Assembly: GCA_009841405.1 (NCBI GenBank)
Contig: VXLV01000064.1
Span: 1 to 50,139 of the forward strand
Source of the DNA: Chloroflexota bacterium
Lineage (GTDB): Bacteria > Chloroflexota > Anaerolineae > Aggregatilineales > Phototrophicaceae
DNA: 50,139 bases
Reading direction: 5' to 3'
In this document: positions 15,669-23,928 of the stretch, in pieces
How the letters are laid out: each line of letters starts with the position of its first letter
Position numbering within the stretch: position 1 is the first letter of the stretch
The notes under the pieces: generated by a model
What the model was told of the DNA's origin: nothing
Database searches by the model: none
What the model saw: only the letters and a program-made list of their open reading frames with translations
Translations under genes and position numbers: made by a program

Positions 15669-17894
15669 TTAGCCGCGCACCATTTCGATGGTGATGTCCG
15701 CGGTGGGCTGGTTGGCGTTGAAGTCGAACACATCGGCAAAGTTGGGGATATAGCCATCCGCTTCGATAACCACGCTGTAAGGCGTATCAAAGGCCAGCGG
15801 GCGCGCGAACTGGAATTCGCCATTGCGATCGGTTGTCGCCAGAGCCACCACTTGCTCCTGGTTCCAGACGAATTCGCTGGCGTCGAAGTTCTCGCTGATC
15901 AACACAATGGACAAGCTGGGAATGCCCTGCTGAGTTGCCGCGTCTACAACCTTGCCCGTGAGAATTGCCCCCTGGAATTCGGCGAAGCGGTCGATCGGCA
16001 ACTGGCCGATGCCCACGACAGCAGATTGCTCCAGAAGCAGCAAATCGTTCACCAATAGCTGCAACTGATAGTTTCCGTCTGGCGGGTTGGGCAAGGCCAG
16101 CACAAAGTCTGAACCGGATTCGTGCCCCTGCCAGGGTTGCGCGTAACGGAAAAACTCCTGCCCGTCGACCAGCCAGCTTGCTGACCAAGGCGTGCCGGCG
16201 ATGATGCGCTGCCAATCGAACAAGGCGTACAAGGCGGGGATCGCGGTCGGGTAGCTGGAGGCGGCGGCCGCCCGGCGCGCTGCCGCTGACGAATCAGCGC
16301 TGGCATAGCGCAAGTTGCTGAAGACACGCGGCAAGGGCGAACCCTGCTCGCCCGCGACATAGAAGTCGGAGGTAGCCGACAGCGCGCCCTCCACGTACAG
16401 CTCGAGCCGATATTCGCCCGGCAGCAAGTCACCGGTCGGGTCTACACTGATGACCTTGGAGCCAAAGGCCTCGTCGGTCCAGGCGTCGCTGGTGCGGGCG
16501 AACTCCGCGCCGGCGTAGTACCAGATGGCGGACCAGGCCGTGCCGGCCGTCAAATTGGCGTGGAGAAAGCGGGCGTAGGCGATATTGCCCAGCGGCACGA
16601 TGGACCCGTTCCCAATCAAATTGCCCGCGTGATCGAGCGTGCCAAAGACGATGTCGCTGAAGTGCGTCCGGTCCAGCGGCCCGCCGCCGATGATGATCTT
16701 CTGGCTGCTGGCGGCCGCCCCATTAACCAGAAGCGTGAATTCGTAGGCGCCATTGGCCCAGGCTTGTTCGCGCGCGCCGATATACCATAAGCCGCGTTCG
16801 CCGCCGCTCCAGCGCACCGGTGGCAAGCTGAAGGTCGTGTCGGGTATCCCGTCGCGCGTTACGCGCAATTCATAAACCGTATCCGCTGAAAAGTTGTTGT
16901 AATCAAAGAAAAGGTAGAGATTTCGCGTATTGGCGGGCAGCGAACCCACGACCGTTGACGGCATGGCGCCGCGAATCGAGGGCGAAACAAACATACGCGA
17001 GACGCGGGGTGGATTTTGGAGCGGTTCGGAATCTCCAGCGACCGCGCCAAGATCAACCCGCAGACCAAGGCGCGCGCCGCGAATCAAGTGCTGCGCCAAC
17101 GCGATTGGCCTCAGTGTGCTGATGAAGTCGCCGGTAGGCACGCAGCGATCGCTGCTGTTCACCAGGCCGTCGTTGTTCGTGTCGTTAAGATAGCGACAGT
17201 TGGAAGCCGCGGCCGAGCCGGCCAGGGGCGCGCTCGTGGGAATGCCGATCAGCTCGCCCGCCGTGTTATAGGCGCCGCCGCCGGCCATTGTGCCGGGAAT
17301 CTCTGCCCGCGTCTTGAACCAGGTGCGAGAACCCGCAAGCGGCTCGGCCAGGAATGCGGTCACGGTGCCGCGCGCGAAAGCGACCGGCGCGTTGCCGATG
17401 TCCCGATAACCAACCACGATGATATTGTCGTCAATGGAAACGCCGTCCGAATCGCCGACTGCGACGAAGGGGAGCACCGGCAGCTCGCCTTGCGCGATTA
17501 GCCGTCCGTCAAGTTCGCGCGCAATGCGAATCAGGGCGATATCCAGGCCGGCGTCCGCGTTGACGATGTCCGCCCGATACTTGGGAATCGGCGGCTCCTC
17601 CAGGTCCACATTAAGCGAGACAATCAGGGTATCGCCGCCGCACTGTTGGCTCGGCAAGATGCCGTTGGCCTTGGTGACTATCAGCCCGTCCGCGCTGATC
17701 AAGACGCCCGTGCTGACGCAGGTAACGATCAAGCTGTTGCTTTCGGTCGCGGCCTGGTACACAAAGACAGTGGCGCGCTTGATTCGCTCCAGCCCGAGGT
17801 CCAAATTGCCTTGAGTGGAAGCTGGCTGGCCAAGCGTCAATAGAAGAATCGCTGCCAGGGCAAGCGCGAGGGGCGTGATCGCTCGCGTTTTCAT
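15669..17894 (-). CDS. Secreted HtrA-like pseudoprotease with Ca-binding loop and C-terminal regulatory-like domain
   Basis: 741 residues starting with a signal peptide (about 1-28, cleavage near STQG). Residues 35-225 follow a trypsin/HtrA fold, but the catalytic residues are changed. The TNxHV histidine position reads TKANG (Asn77), Asp118 is kept (AGLDIALIRI), and the GNSGG serine position is Ala204 (GTMAGGG). Residues 238-249 (DTNNDGLVNSSD) form an EF-hand or dockerin-like calcium loop flanked by Cys233 and Cys251. A long middle region holds two or three related beta-sandwich-like segments. The end (about 655-741, LTGKVVDAATQQGIPSLSIVL ... TTDRNGEFQF) is a carboxypeptidase-regulatory-like domain. 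Its ATG overlaps the upstream stop by one base (TGATG). It probably binds or scaffolds instead of cleaving. Confidence 0.8.
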   Translation of the reverse strand: MKTRAITPLALALAAILLLTLGQPASTQGNLDLGLERIKRATVFVYQAATESNSLIVTCVSTGVLISADGLIVTKANGILPSQQCGGDTLIVSLNVDLEEPPIPKYRADIVNADAGLDIALIRIARELDGRLIAQGELPVLPFVAVGDSDGVSIDDNIIVVGYRDIGNAPVAFARGTVTAFLAEPLAGSRTWFKTRAEIPGTMAGGGAYNTAGELIGIPTSAPLAGSAAASNCRYLNDTNNDGLVNSSDRCVPTGDFISTLRPIALAQHLIRGARLGLRVDLGAVAGDSEPLQNPPRVSRMFVSPSIRGAMPSTVVGSLPANTRNLYLFFDYNNFSADTVYELRVTRDGIPDTTFSLPPVRWSGGERGLWYIGAREQAWANGAYEFTLLVNGAAASSQKIIIGGGPLDRTHFSDIVFGTLDHAGNLIGNGSIVPLGNIAYARFLHANLTAGTAWSAIWYYAGAEFARTSDAWTDEAFGSKVISVDPTGDLLPGEYRLELYVEGALSATSDFYVAGEQGSPLPRVFSNLRYASADSSAAARRAAAASSYPTAIPALYALFDWQRIIAGTPWSASWLVDGQEFFRYAQPWQGHESGSDFVLALPNPPDGNYQLQLLVNDLLLLEQSAVVGIGQLPIDRFAEFQGAILTGKVVDAATQQGIPSLSIVLISENFDASEFVWNQEQVVALATTDRNGEFQFARPLAFDTPYSVVIEADGYIPNFADVFDFNANQPTADITIEMVRG

Positions 17895-18493
17895 CAGAAT
17901 TCCAGATTCTCTATGAAGCGGCGGAAGGTTGCGAGCTCGCGCTGATATATGCTGGATTCCGCGCGCAAGGATATGACAAGCGCTTGCCCGCGTCGGATCA
18001 AAAGAATATCCAAGCCATTGACAATGGATGAGACGCCTTCAAGGAATGGGCTGGCGTCACGCGATACAAAAGTATAAGCCATGCTGATCGCCTGCGAGTC
18101 GTCGGGCATGCGGTAGGTGTCATATCCCAGGACTGAGTAGTCGATGAAGACTTGGGACCTTTGCAAGCTCAAGTGGTCCAGCAGGTTGCGTTCGGCGCCA
18201 TCCGCGCCGACCGGCAGCGATCGCACTTCGATCGTGGTCTTGAAACCGAGATGCGACATATCGCGGATCCGAAATACGTTATCAGCCGATTCATCAAGCA
18301 ACCAGCGCGCCGGATAGCTGGCGGAAATGCCGGCAGCGATATTGCTGTAGACGCTGGTCTGATTGAGCAAGCTGTCTCGCTGATTGACGCCGAGCAATAG
18401 ACCGATGACAATCAGCATATAACTGAAGGCGATAGACCAACGTTGGCGCGGCGTAATCTGAACTGCGGGCGAGCGGCCCGTTTCAAATGCCAT
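17894..18493 (-). CDS. Single-TM protein of unknown function
   Basis: 199 residues: a short cytoplasmic N-terminus, one transmembrane helix at about 22-40 (WSIAFSYMLIVIGLLLGV), then a ~150-residue outer-face domain with no recognised family. The outer domain resembles small PsbP/PspC-like ligand domains in general shape only (YPARWLLDES, ... FRRFIENLEF). ATG 18493 lies within the last codons of the upstream gene, with GAGGGG just before it; ATG 18514 is an in-frame alternative. Its stop overlaps the start of the pseudoprotease gene, so the three genes are translationally coupled. Confidence 0.7.
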   Translation of the reverse strand: MAFETGRSPAVQITPRQRWSIAFSYMLIVIGLLLGVNQRDSLLNQTSVYSNIAAGISASYPARWLLDESADNVFRIRDMSHLGFKTTIEVRSLPVGADGAERNLLDHLSLQRSQVFIDYSVLGYDTYRMPDDSQAISMAYTFVSRDASPFLEGVSSIVNGLDILLIRRGQALVISLRAESSIYQRELATFRRFIENLEF

Positions 18494-19391
18494 CAATCCC
18501 CTCGTGGCCCACATAGGCCTCGCGCTCGAGGCGTTCTGAATTAGAGTAAAGAAAATAGGCCGCCGTTACTGACACAAGCGCAGCGGCCACAACAAATACA
18601 AGGCCGAACAGAGGCCGGTCGGCGGCGCCGGCCTGGCTCAGCGGACCGCTCAGAAGCCCCGGCAATAGCGCCTGCAAGACGCCATTGACCAAGGCGGCCG
18701 CCAAGAGGTTGGCCGGCAAGACCAAGGGGAATGCGTCTGAAAAATAAGATTCGATGATGCCAAGCGCGATAAACAAGCTGGAAACCACTTGAATCGTGAA
18801 GCTGGACAACACGTATATCGCCGCATTGTTCCAGGTCGGCTCCAATCGCCAGACCAGAACCAAACTCAGATAGAAGCTGTAGCCAATCGCCGATGCGAGC
18901 GCGTAAGCCACGGCATCGCCGCGAACGCGCAAAGCCTGCGGATAAATGAGATAGCGCAGCACGGTGAATCTTAGCCCGGCGTCGATCATGCCAGCGGTGA
19001 GAGTGAAGCCGATTATGCGCTGAAACACCGATTGCAGCGGCAGCCACTGATCCAGTACGAAGAACGCCTCAGCGAGCGGGAGGCCGACGGCGGACGCGGC
19101 CAGCCCGGACACGACTGCCACGCCGATCAGCCGTCGGCGCGGGCGCTCAACGCGATACTCCGGCAGCACCGCAATCAACAGCCATAGTGCTACGGGCAGC
19201 GAGGTCAGGCTCAAAGATAGCGCGCGATTTAACTCGACATTGAGAACTGCCGGCAGCGCCTCGCCAGCGACAATCATGCCTCCGCAAATCGCCGACAGGA
19301 AGATAAACAGCAAGCTTAGCCGCCGCCAGACCGGCAAGATTCCATAGGACTCTGCAGCGTCGGTCTGTCCAATTTGTCGTATCCGTATCAT
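18483..19391 (-). CDS. Polytopic membrane protein, PrsW-like without the catalytic glutamates
   Basis: 302 residues with about eight hydrophobic helices. The middle (AGLRFTVLRYLIYPQ ... DAVAYALASAIGYSFYLSLVLV) has the pattern of PrsW-type glutamic intramembrane proteases: a charged helix, then a Gly/Ala-rich helix normally reading ...GFALVEN... The expected EExxK and E-N motifs are not present. The family call is tentative; a plain unknown membrane protein is the alternative. ATG 19391 (MIRIRQIGQ) was chosen; the frame is open to 19628, but the extra N-terminus is basic, Cys-containing and unlike a membrane leader. First gene of the coupled set leading to lepA. Confidence 0.5.
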   Translation of the reverse strand: MIRIRQIGQTDAAESYGILPVWRRLSLLFIFLSAICGGMIVAGEALPAVLNVELNRALSLSLTSLPVALWLLIAVLPEYRVERPRRRLIGVAVVSGLAASAVGLPLAEAFFVLDQWLPLQSVFQRIIGFTLTAGMIDAGLRFTVLRYLIYPQALRVRGDAVAYALASAIGYSFYLSLVLVWRLEPTWNNAAIYVLSSFTIQVVSSLFIALGIIESYFSDAFPLVLPANLLAAALVNGVLQALLPGLLSGPLSQAGAADRPLFGLVFVVAAALVSVTAAYFLYSNSERLEREAYVGHEGIDGI

Positions 19392-19563
19392 CTGTCGCCT
19401 TGCTGCGTCATCGGGCAGACGCGTGCGCCAATGATGTAGAATTACGAAATCGCTTATCCATTGTACAGCGTCTGCGAATTCTGGGGAAAGTTCCTTTCCC
19501 TGCGGTCGGAACCGGTCGCGCGCTGGAACGTAGAGAAGCAGCGGGAATCCAAGGCAAAGTCTC

Positions 19564-21198
19564 TTGCCAAGAACAGGGTCCGGCGCGCGAAGAAAACCCG
19601 GGATATTGCGCCGCGCGCATTTCGTCATGCTTGTCCTGGCGTTGGCCGGCTGCGGCGGCGGAGCGGCAGATATACCTTGCGAAGCTGATGAGCGCTGTTT
19701 GCGCTACGGCTTGACCGCCGATATCCCGATACTGGACCCGTTTCATGCCGAAGCTGCCGAAGCCGGCATGATCTTCCGCCAGATTTACGATACGCTGGTC
19801 TATCGCCGCGCCGACAGTCACGAGTTTGCGCCGGGTCTGGCTACGGACTGGGACGTATCGCCGGATGGTCTGGTCTATACGTTTTCGCTGCGCTCGGATG
19901 TCGTCTTTCATGATGGCAGCCGCTTTGACGCCAACGCAGTGGGCCGAAACATCGAACGCATCTATGACCCGGCCATCACGCAATCGCGCGCGCGCGAACT
20001 CTTGGGGCCCTTAACCCAATACGAAGTGGCTGGCGACTATTTGATTCGTCTGATTCTGGCGTCGCCCTATCCTGGTCTGCTTGATGGCTTGTCCCAGCCA
20101 TACCTGGGCATCGCCAGCCCGGAGGCGCTCGACGCGTACGACCGTCTCCGCTTTCAATTCCATCAAGCGGGTACAGGGCCGTTTCAGCTCGAGGAGTACT
20201 TGCCTGGCGAACGAATCGTCTTGCGGCGCTTCAAAGACTACCGCGTACTGCCGGCCATTTACGCGCCGCTCTCAGGCGCCGAGATCGCGCGCGTCGAATT
20301 TGCGCTCGGCGCCGGACGCGAGGCCGATGCGCTGTCCGCCTTGAGCGAATCGCTCGATATACTTGACAACCTGTCGCCGGTCGACGCCCAGTATCTCGCG
20401 TCCAACAGCCGTGTGCAGGTGCTGCCAGTCGATATCCCCGGGCTCTCCCCACAGTTTATCTTCAATACAATCCGCGAACCTCTCGACAATCGCGCGGTGC
20501 GACTGGCGCTCTTGCTGGCGACAAACCGCGTCGCCATCAGCGACCAGGTGTATTTCAACTTTTCGCCGGTTGCGTGGGCGCCGCTGTCGGCCAGCACCGG
20601 CTATTCGCATACCGGCTATGCCGACAGATTCGCGCACGATCTGGCGGCCGCTCAAGCCTTGCTCGCGGACGCCGGATATGGCGACAGCGACGGCGACGGC
20701 CTGGTCGACCGTGATAGCGAGCCGCTGACGCTTCGCGCTTTGGTTCCGCCCTGGGGCGGGCTGCCCGACGCCGCCGCGATATTGCAGCGGCAGTGGCAAG
20801 CCCTGGGCGTCCAGCTAGAGCTAGAGCCGGTTCCGGGCAGGACGCGCATGCGCAGCCTCATTCAAAGCGGCGAGTATGATCTCATTCCTGCCGATCGCTA
20901 CGGGATAGATCCAAACGTATTGGCAGGGGTGTTTTTGGAAGATTCGCTCTACAGCGCGTCGCGCGCTCAAGATGACGAATTGCAGTCTCTGCTGTTGAAT
21001 GTCCTGCACACGGCTGAAGGCCAGCCGCGCCGAACGCTGGTCTACGACGCACAAGCCAGGATAATGGACGGCGCGCTGATTCTGCCCATTCGGGAAGCAG
21101 TCCGGCTAACGGCGGCGCGCGCTGATATCCACGGCCTTCGTTTCGATGCCTATGGCTTCTATCCGTTGCTATTCAATACCTCAATGGCAGACGCCTAG
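19564..21198 (+). CDS. ABC transporter substrate-binding lipoprotein, family 5 (peptide/opine type)
   Basis: About 544 residues with an Arg/Lys-rich start, a hydrophobic core and lipobox LALAGC (Cys30), so it is a lipid-anchored binding protein. Family-5 hallmarks: LDPFHAEAAEAGMIFRQIYDTLVYR, FAPGLATDWDVSPDGLVYTFSLRSDVVFHDG, TGPFQLEEY and the C-terminal YDAQARIMDGALILPI. A DSDGDGLVDRD loop (near 375) looks calcium-binding, as in some relatives. TTG 19564 is the assumed start; TTG 19606 would give a shorter, more standard signal peptide. No permease or ATPase genes adjoin, so the transported ligand is unknown. Confidence 0.88.
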   Translation: MPRTGSGARRKPGILRRAHFVMLVLALAGCGGGAADIPCEADERCLRYGLTADIPILDPFHAEAAEAGMIFRQIYDTLVYRRADSHEFAPGLATDWDVSPDGLVYTFSLRSDVVFHDGSRFDANAVGRNIERIYDPAITQSRARELLGPLTQYEVAGDYLIRLILASPYPGLLDGLSQPYLGIASPEALDAYDRLRFQFHQAGTGPFQLEEYLPGERIVLRRFKDYRVLPAIYAPLSGAEIARVEFALGAGREADALSALSESLDILDNLSPVDAQYLASNSRVQVLPVDIPGLSPQFIFNTIREPLDNRAVRLALLLATNRVAISDQVYFNFSPVAWAPLSASTGYSHTGYADRFAHDLAAAQALLADAGYGDSDGDGLVDRDSEPLTLRALVPPWGGLPDAAAILQRQWQALGVQLELEPVPGRTRMRSLIQSGEYDLIPADRYGIDPNVLAGVFLEDSLYSASRAQDDELQSLLLNVLHTAEGQPRRTLVYDAQARIMDGALILPIREAVRLTAARADIHGLRFDAYGFYPLLFNTSMADA

Positions 21199-21202
21199 TC
21201 GA

Positions 21203-21991
21203 TCACTGTGCGAAAATGCGCGTGCCGCGGGTCGCGCCGCCAACAAGCAGGTCCAGCAAGACGTCGCGCTCAAAGCCATTGGCAATCACGACTTCCAATC
21301 CAGCGCGCCTCTGAACCAGGTCGATCATTTCTTGCACCTTTCCCAGCATGCCCCCAGTTACGTCTACGCCGCCGGAGCCGCCAAGAAGCGGGGCGATTCG
21401 GGGAAATGACTCGGGAGTGATCGACGCGATGGGCGCGCCGCTTTCATCAAGGACGCCAGCGACATCGCCCAGGAGAATGATCCGACCCGCGTTCAGCGGT
21501 TCAACCAGACTGGCAAACAGCGCTTCAGTCGAAAGAATTGTGCCGCCAATCTTGGTGTCAAGCGCGATGTCTCCGTGGATCAGGGGGATGAGTCGCCGCT
21601 CCAGCGCCAGCATAAACGGACCAACGGAAGGCGGGCGCGCTTGCCGGTCGCTGGCGGCGAGCATGGAGGAGGGCTGAAAGCGCATGACAGGCAATCCGGC
21701 TGCCAGCATCTCGCCCAGAACCAACAGGCTGAGTTCCGTGGCGACCGCGCCTACTTTAGCGAAGCCCAGCCAGTCGTCCGCGGAATCAACGCCTTTCACC
21801 GTATCATACAATCGCGCTTCAAAGTGACCAAACGATCCGCTGCCATGACCGACAACAATTCGCGTTTCGGGCAGCGCCGCGCGCAAGTCAACCAGTTGGC
21901 GCGCGATATTCCGCACCGCGTCGCGTCGGAAGGATCGCGCGCGCGACTTGTCCGTCACCAGCGAGCCGCCGAGCTTGATGAGAACCGTCAT
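21203..21991 (-). CDS. Isopentenyl phosphate kinase
   Basis: A 262-residue amino-acid-kinase-fold enzyme phosphorylating isopentenyl phosphate to IPP. Hallmarks: KLGGSLVTDK (6-15), VVGHGSGSFGH with the substrate-binding His56 that marks IPK, HGDIALD, GDVAGVLD and the DVTGGMLGK segment. ATG 21989-21991 overlaps the mevalonate kinase stop (ATGA), so the pair is coupled. Together with the decarboxylase at 23929-24930 it completes the archaeal-like end of the mevalonate pathway. Confidence 0.95.
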   Translation of the reverse strand: MTVLIKLGGSLVTDKSRARSFRRDAVRNIARQLVDLRAALPETRIVVGHGSGSFGHFEARLYDTVKGVDSADDWLGFAKVGAVATELSLLVLGEMLAAGLPVMRFQPSSMLAASDRQARPPSVGPFMLALERRLIPLIHGDIALDTKIGGTILSTEALFASLVEPLNAGRIILLGDVAGVLDESGAPIASITPESFPRIAPLLGGSGGVDVTGGMLGKVQEMIDLVQRRAGLEVVIANGFERDVLLDLLVGGATRGTRIFAQ

Positions 21992-22938
21992 GATGGCGCC
22001 ATTTCGCCGCCAACGGACGACACGATGACCCGCTTGGCGCCTGCCCGCCACAGCGCCTGTTCAATCGCGACCACTGCATCAGGCGGCGCCAGCGCGATCA
22101 TAACCCCGCCGCGCCCGCCGCCGGACAGCTTGGCGCCGTATGCGCCGCCGCGAAGCGCCGTTTCCACCAGCCGATCCAGCAAAGAGGAAGATACATCAAG
22201 CGCTTGCAGCAGGCGGTGATTCTGTGTCATTAACATTCCGAGCAGCCCGTGATCTCCCACCTTGATGGCTGCCTTCGCGCCCTCCGCAATCGCGCCGATA
22301 CGATCAAAAAGCTGCTGTGTCTGTCTCGGCTCCCGCGCCAACCGGGCGCGAACCGCAGCGACGGCGGCCCGCGTCAGGGACGGGACGCCGGTATCCCCCA
22401 CCACAAGCGCCAAGGGGCAGCTGATCTCGATAAAATCAATTGGCTGGCCTTTCACATAGTAGATCGGCCGTTCGTATACGACAACGGTATTGTCGATACC
22501 GCTGGGCGTGCCATGATACAGCTTCTCGACTTCATACACAATTGAATTCAGATCCGCCTTTGCCAGTTCTTGACCGAGCAGGGCAGCCACGCCTTTCGCC
22601 AAGGCGGCCGAGACCGCAGCGCCGCTGCCCATACCGCCGGCTATCGGGATGTCCGAGCGAATGACCAGCTCGCCTTGAAGCGCCTCTGCCGCGAAGTGTC
22701 GAGCGGTTAGCGCAACAGTTCGCATCAGTGGATCGGCCGATTTACTCTCGTCTTTCCGCCAGCAAAATGGCGCGCGCTCGGCATAGGACGAACTTATGCT
22801 CAGGCGAAAAACCGACTCGCGCGCATCCACATAAGCGCGGAGTTGCGACAAGGGCAGGGCGATCGCCGGATGACCATGAACAACGGCGTGTTCGCCGACC
22901 AGGATCACCTTCGCTGGAGCGCTGCTGGTGCTGTACAT
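21988..22938 (-). CDS. mvk: Mevalonate kinase
   Basis: A 316-residue GHMP kinase converting mevalonate to mevalonate-5-phosphate. Motif 1 APAKVILVGEHAVVHG (7-22), ATP loop PIAGGMGSGAAVS (98-110), GTPSGIDN with catalytic Asp149, and motif 3 KLSGGGRGG near the C-terminus. Length is typical of archaeal mevalonate kinases. It starts six bases after the UbiA gene and overlaps the IPK gene downstream. Confidence 0.95.
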   Translation of the reverse strand: MYSTSSAPAKVILVGEHAVVHGHPAIALPLSQLRAYVDARESVFRLSISSSYAERAPFCWRKDESKSADPLMRTVALTARHFAAEALQGELVIRSDIPIAGGMGSGAAVSAALAKGVAALLGQELAKADLNSIVYEVEKLYHGTPSGIDNTVVVYERPIYYVKGQPIDFIEISCPLALVVGDTGVPSLTRAAVAAVRARLAREPRQTQQLFDRIGAIAEGAKAAIKVGDHGLLGMLMTQNHRLLQALDVSSSLLDRLVETALRGGAYGAKLSGGGRGGVMIALAPPDAVVAIEQALWRAGAKRVIVSSVGGEMAPS

Positions 22939-22944
22939 GGCGAG

Positions 22945-23826
22945 TTACAAGACGTATATAATGACGAAATAAGTTAGCGCCGCGATGAAAAGCGTCAACT
23001 GCAGTGGTCGGTCGGTCATGAGAACTTCGTCGGGCGCGCTGCCTTCGCCTTCCACGTGAATCAAGTATAGATAGCGAAAGACGCCATAAATCACAATTGG
23101 CACGGTGAGCAGCCCGAGATTCTGCCCATGCCGGATCATCGTGGCGGATTCAGCAGTGTAGATTACATAGGTGATGAGGACACAGGCCGTAACAATCCTC
23201 AGCAGCTCATCCAGCAGCGCGAGATTGTAATGGCGGAAGCTGGAACGGGCGGCGCGCGCGGCATCACCCAGCGTTTTCAGTTCCTGGCGCCGTTTGCCAA
23301 TAACGAGGAAGAGCGCCAGCAAACCGGCGCAGGTCGTAAGCCAGGGCGACAACGATATTTCAGCGACGACGCCTCCAGCCAGAATGCGCAGTACAAATCC
23401 GGCCGATACCGCCAAAATATCAAGCAGCGCGATCTGCTTAATCCAGAGCGAGTACGCTACCTGCAACAAGATGTACGCCGCCAGAATAATCGACAGATCG
23501 CGGTGAAGCGCCAGGGAGCCGGCCAGCGCGGCGGCGGCCAATATCGCGGCGGCGATTGCGGCGACCGGCGCGGGCACGTCGCCGGCAGCGATGGGGCGAT
23601 GCTTCTTCACCGGATGCTGTCGGTCGGCGCGAATATCAACGATATCGTTGAAGAGATAAACCGAACTTGCCGTTAGTATTAGCAGACCGCTGCAGATGAT
23701 TACGCGGCCGAGCGCGTCAAAATCGAATAGTCCGGCGTCGAAAACAATGGCGGGAAATACAAACAGGACATTCTTTGTCCATTGCCGCGGACGCATCGAG
23801 AGCAGAAGGCCGATGAAAGGGCGCAC
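22945..23826 (-). CDS. UbiA-family prenyltransferase, decaprenyl-phosphate phosphoribosyltransferase-like
   Basis: A 293-residue polytopic membrane protein (about nine helices). The first Asp-rich motif reads NDIVDIRADRQHPVKKHRPIAAGD; with SMRPRQWTKNVLFVFP at the start it fits the subfamily of mycobacterial DPPR synthase (Rv3806c), which moves phosphoribose onto polyprenyl phosphate. Other UbiA roles, such as geranylgeranyl transfer to lipids, are possible. GTG 23826 was chosen because AGGAG lies six bases upstream; a TTG ten codons earlier has no site. It heads an operon with mevalonate kinase and IPK, placing a polyprenyl-using enzyme with the supply of its precursor. Confidence 0.85.
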   Translation of the reverse strand: MRPFIGLLLSMRPRQWTKNVLFVFPAIVFDAGLFDFDALGRVIICSGLLILTASSVYLFNDIVDIRADRQHPVKKHRPIAAGDVPAPVAAIAAAILAAAALAGSLALHRDLSIILAAYILLQVAYSLWIKQIALLDILAVSAGFVLRILAGGVVAEISLSPWLTTCAGLLALFLVIGKRRQELKTLGDAARAARSSFRHYNLALLDELLRIVTACVLITYVIYTAESATMIRHGQNLGLLTVPIVIYGVFRYLYLIHVEGEGSAPDEVLMTDRPLQLTLFIAALTYFVIIYVL

Positions 23827-23928
23827 GCGCGTCTCCTGGTTGTTTGCGCTGGACAAGGGCTGCGCTACAGCGATAATGGGAATGTTAGTCGTCTATGCCT
23901 GCGCCGCCTCCAATGGAATGCCACAAAG

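Noticed and set aside
19392..19628. Longer start for the PrsW-like membrane protein
   Set aside because: The added residues do not look like a leader or a domain and would overlap the divergent solute-binding gene.
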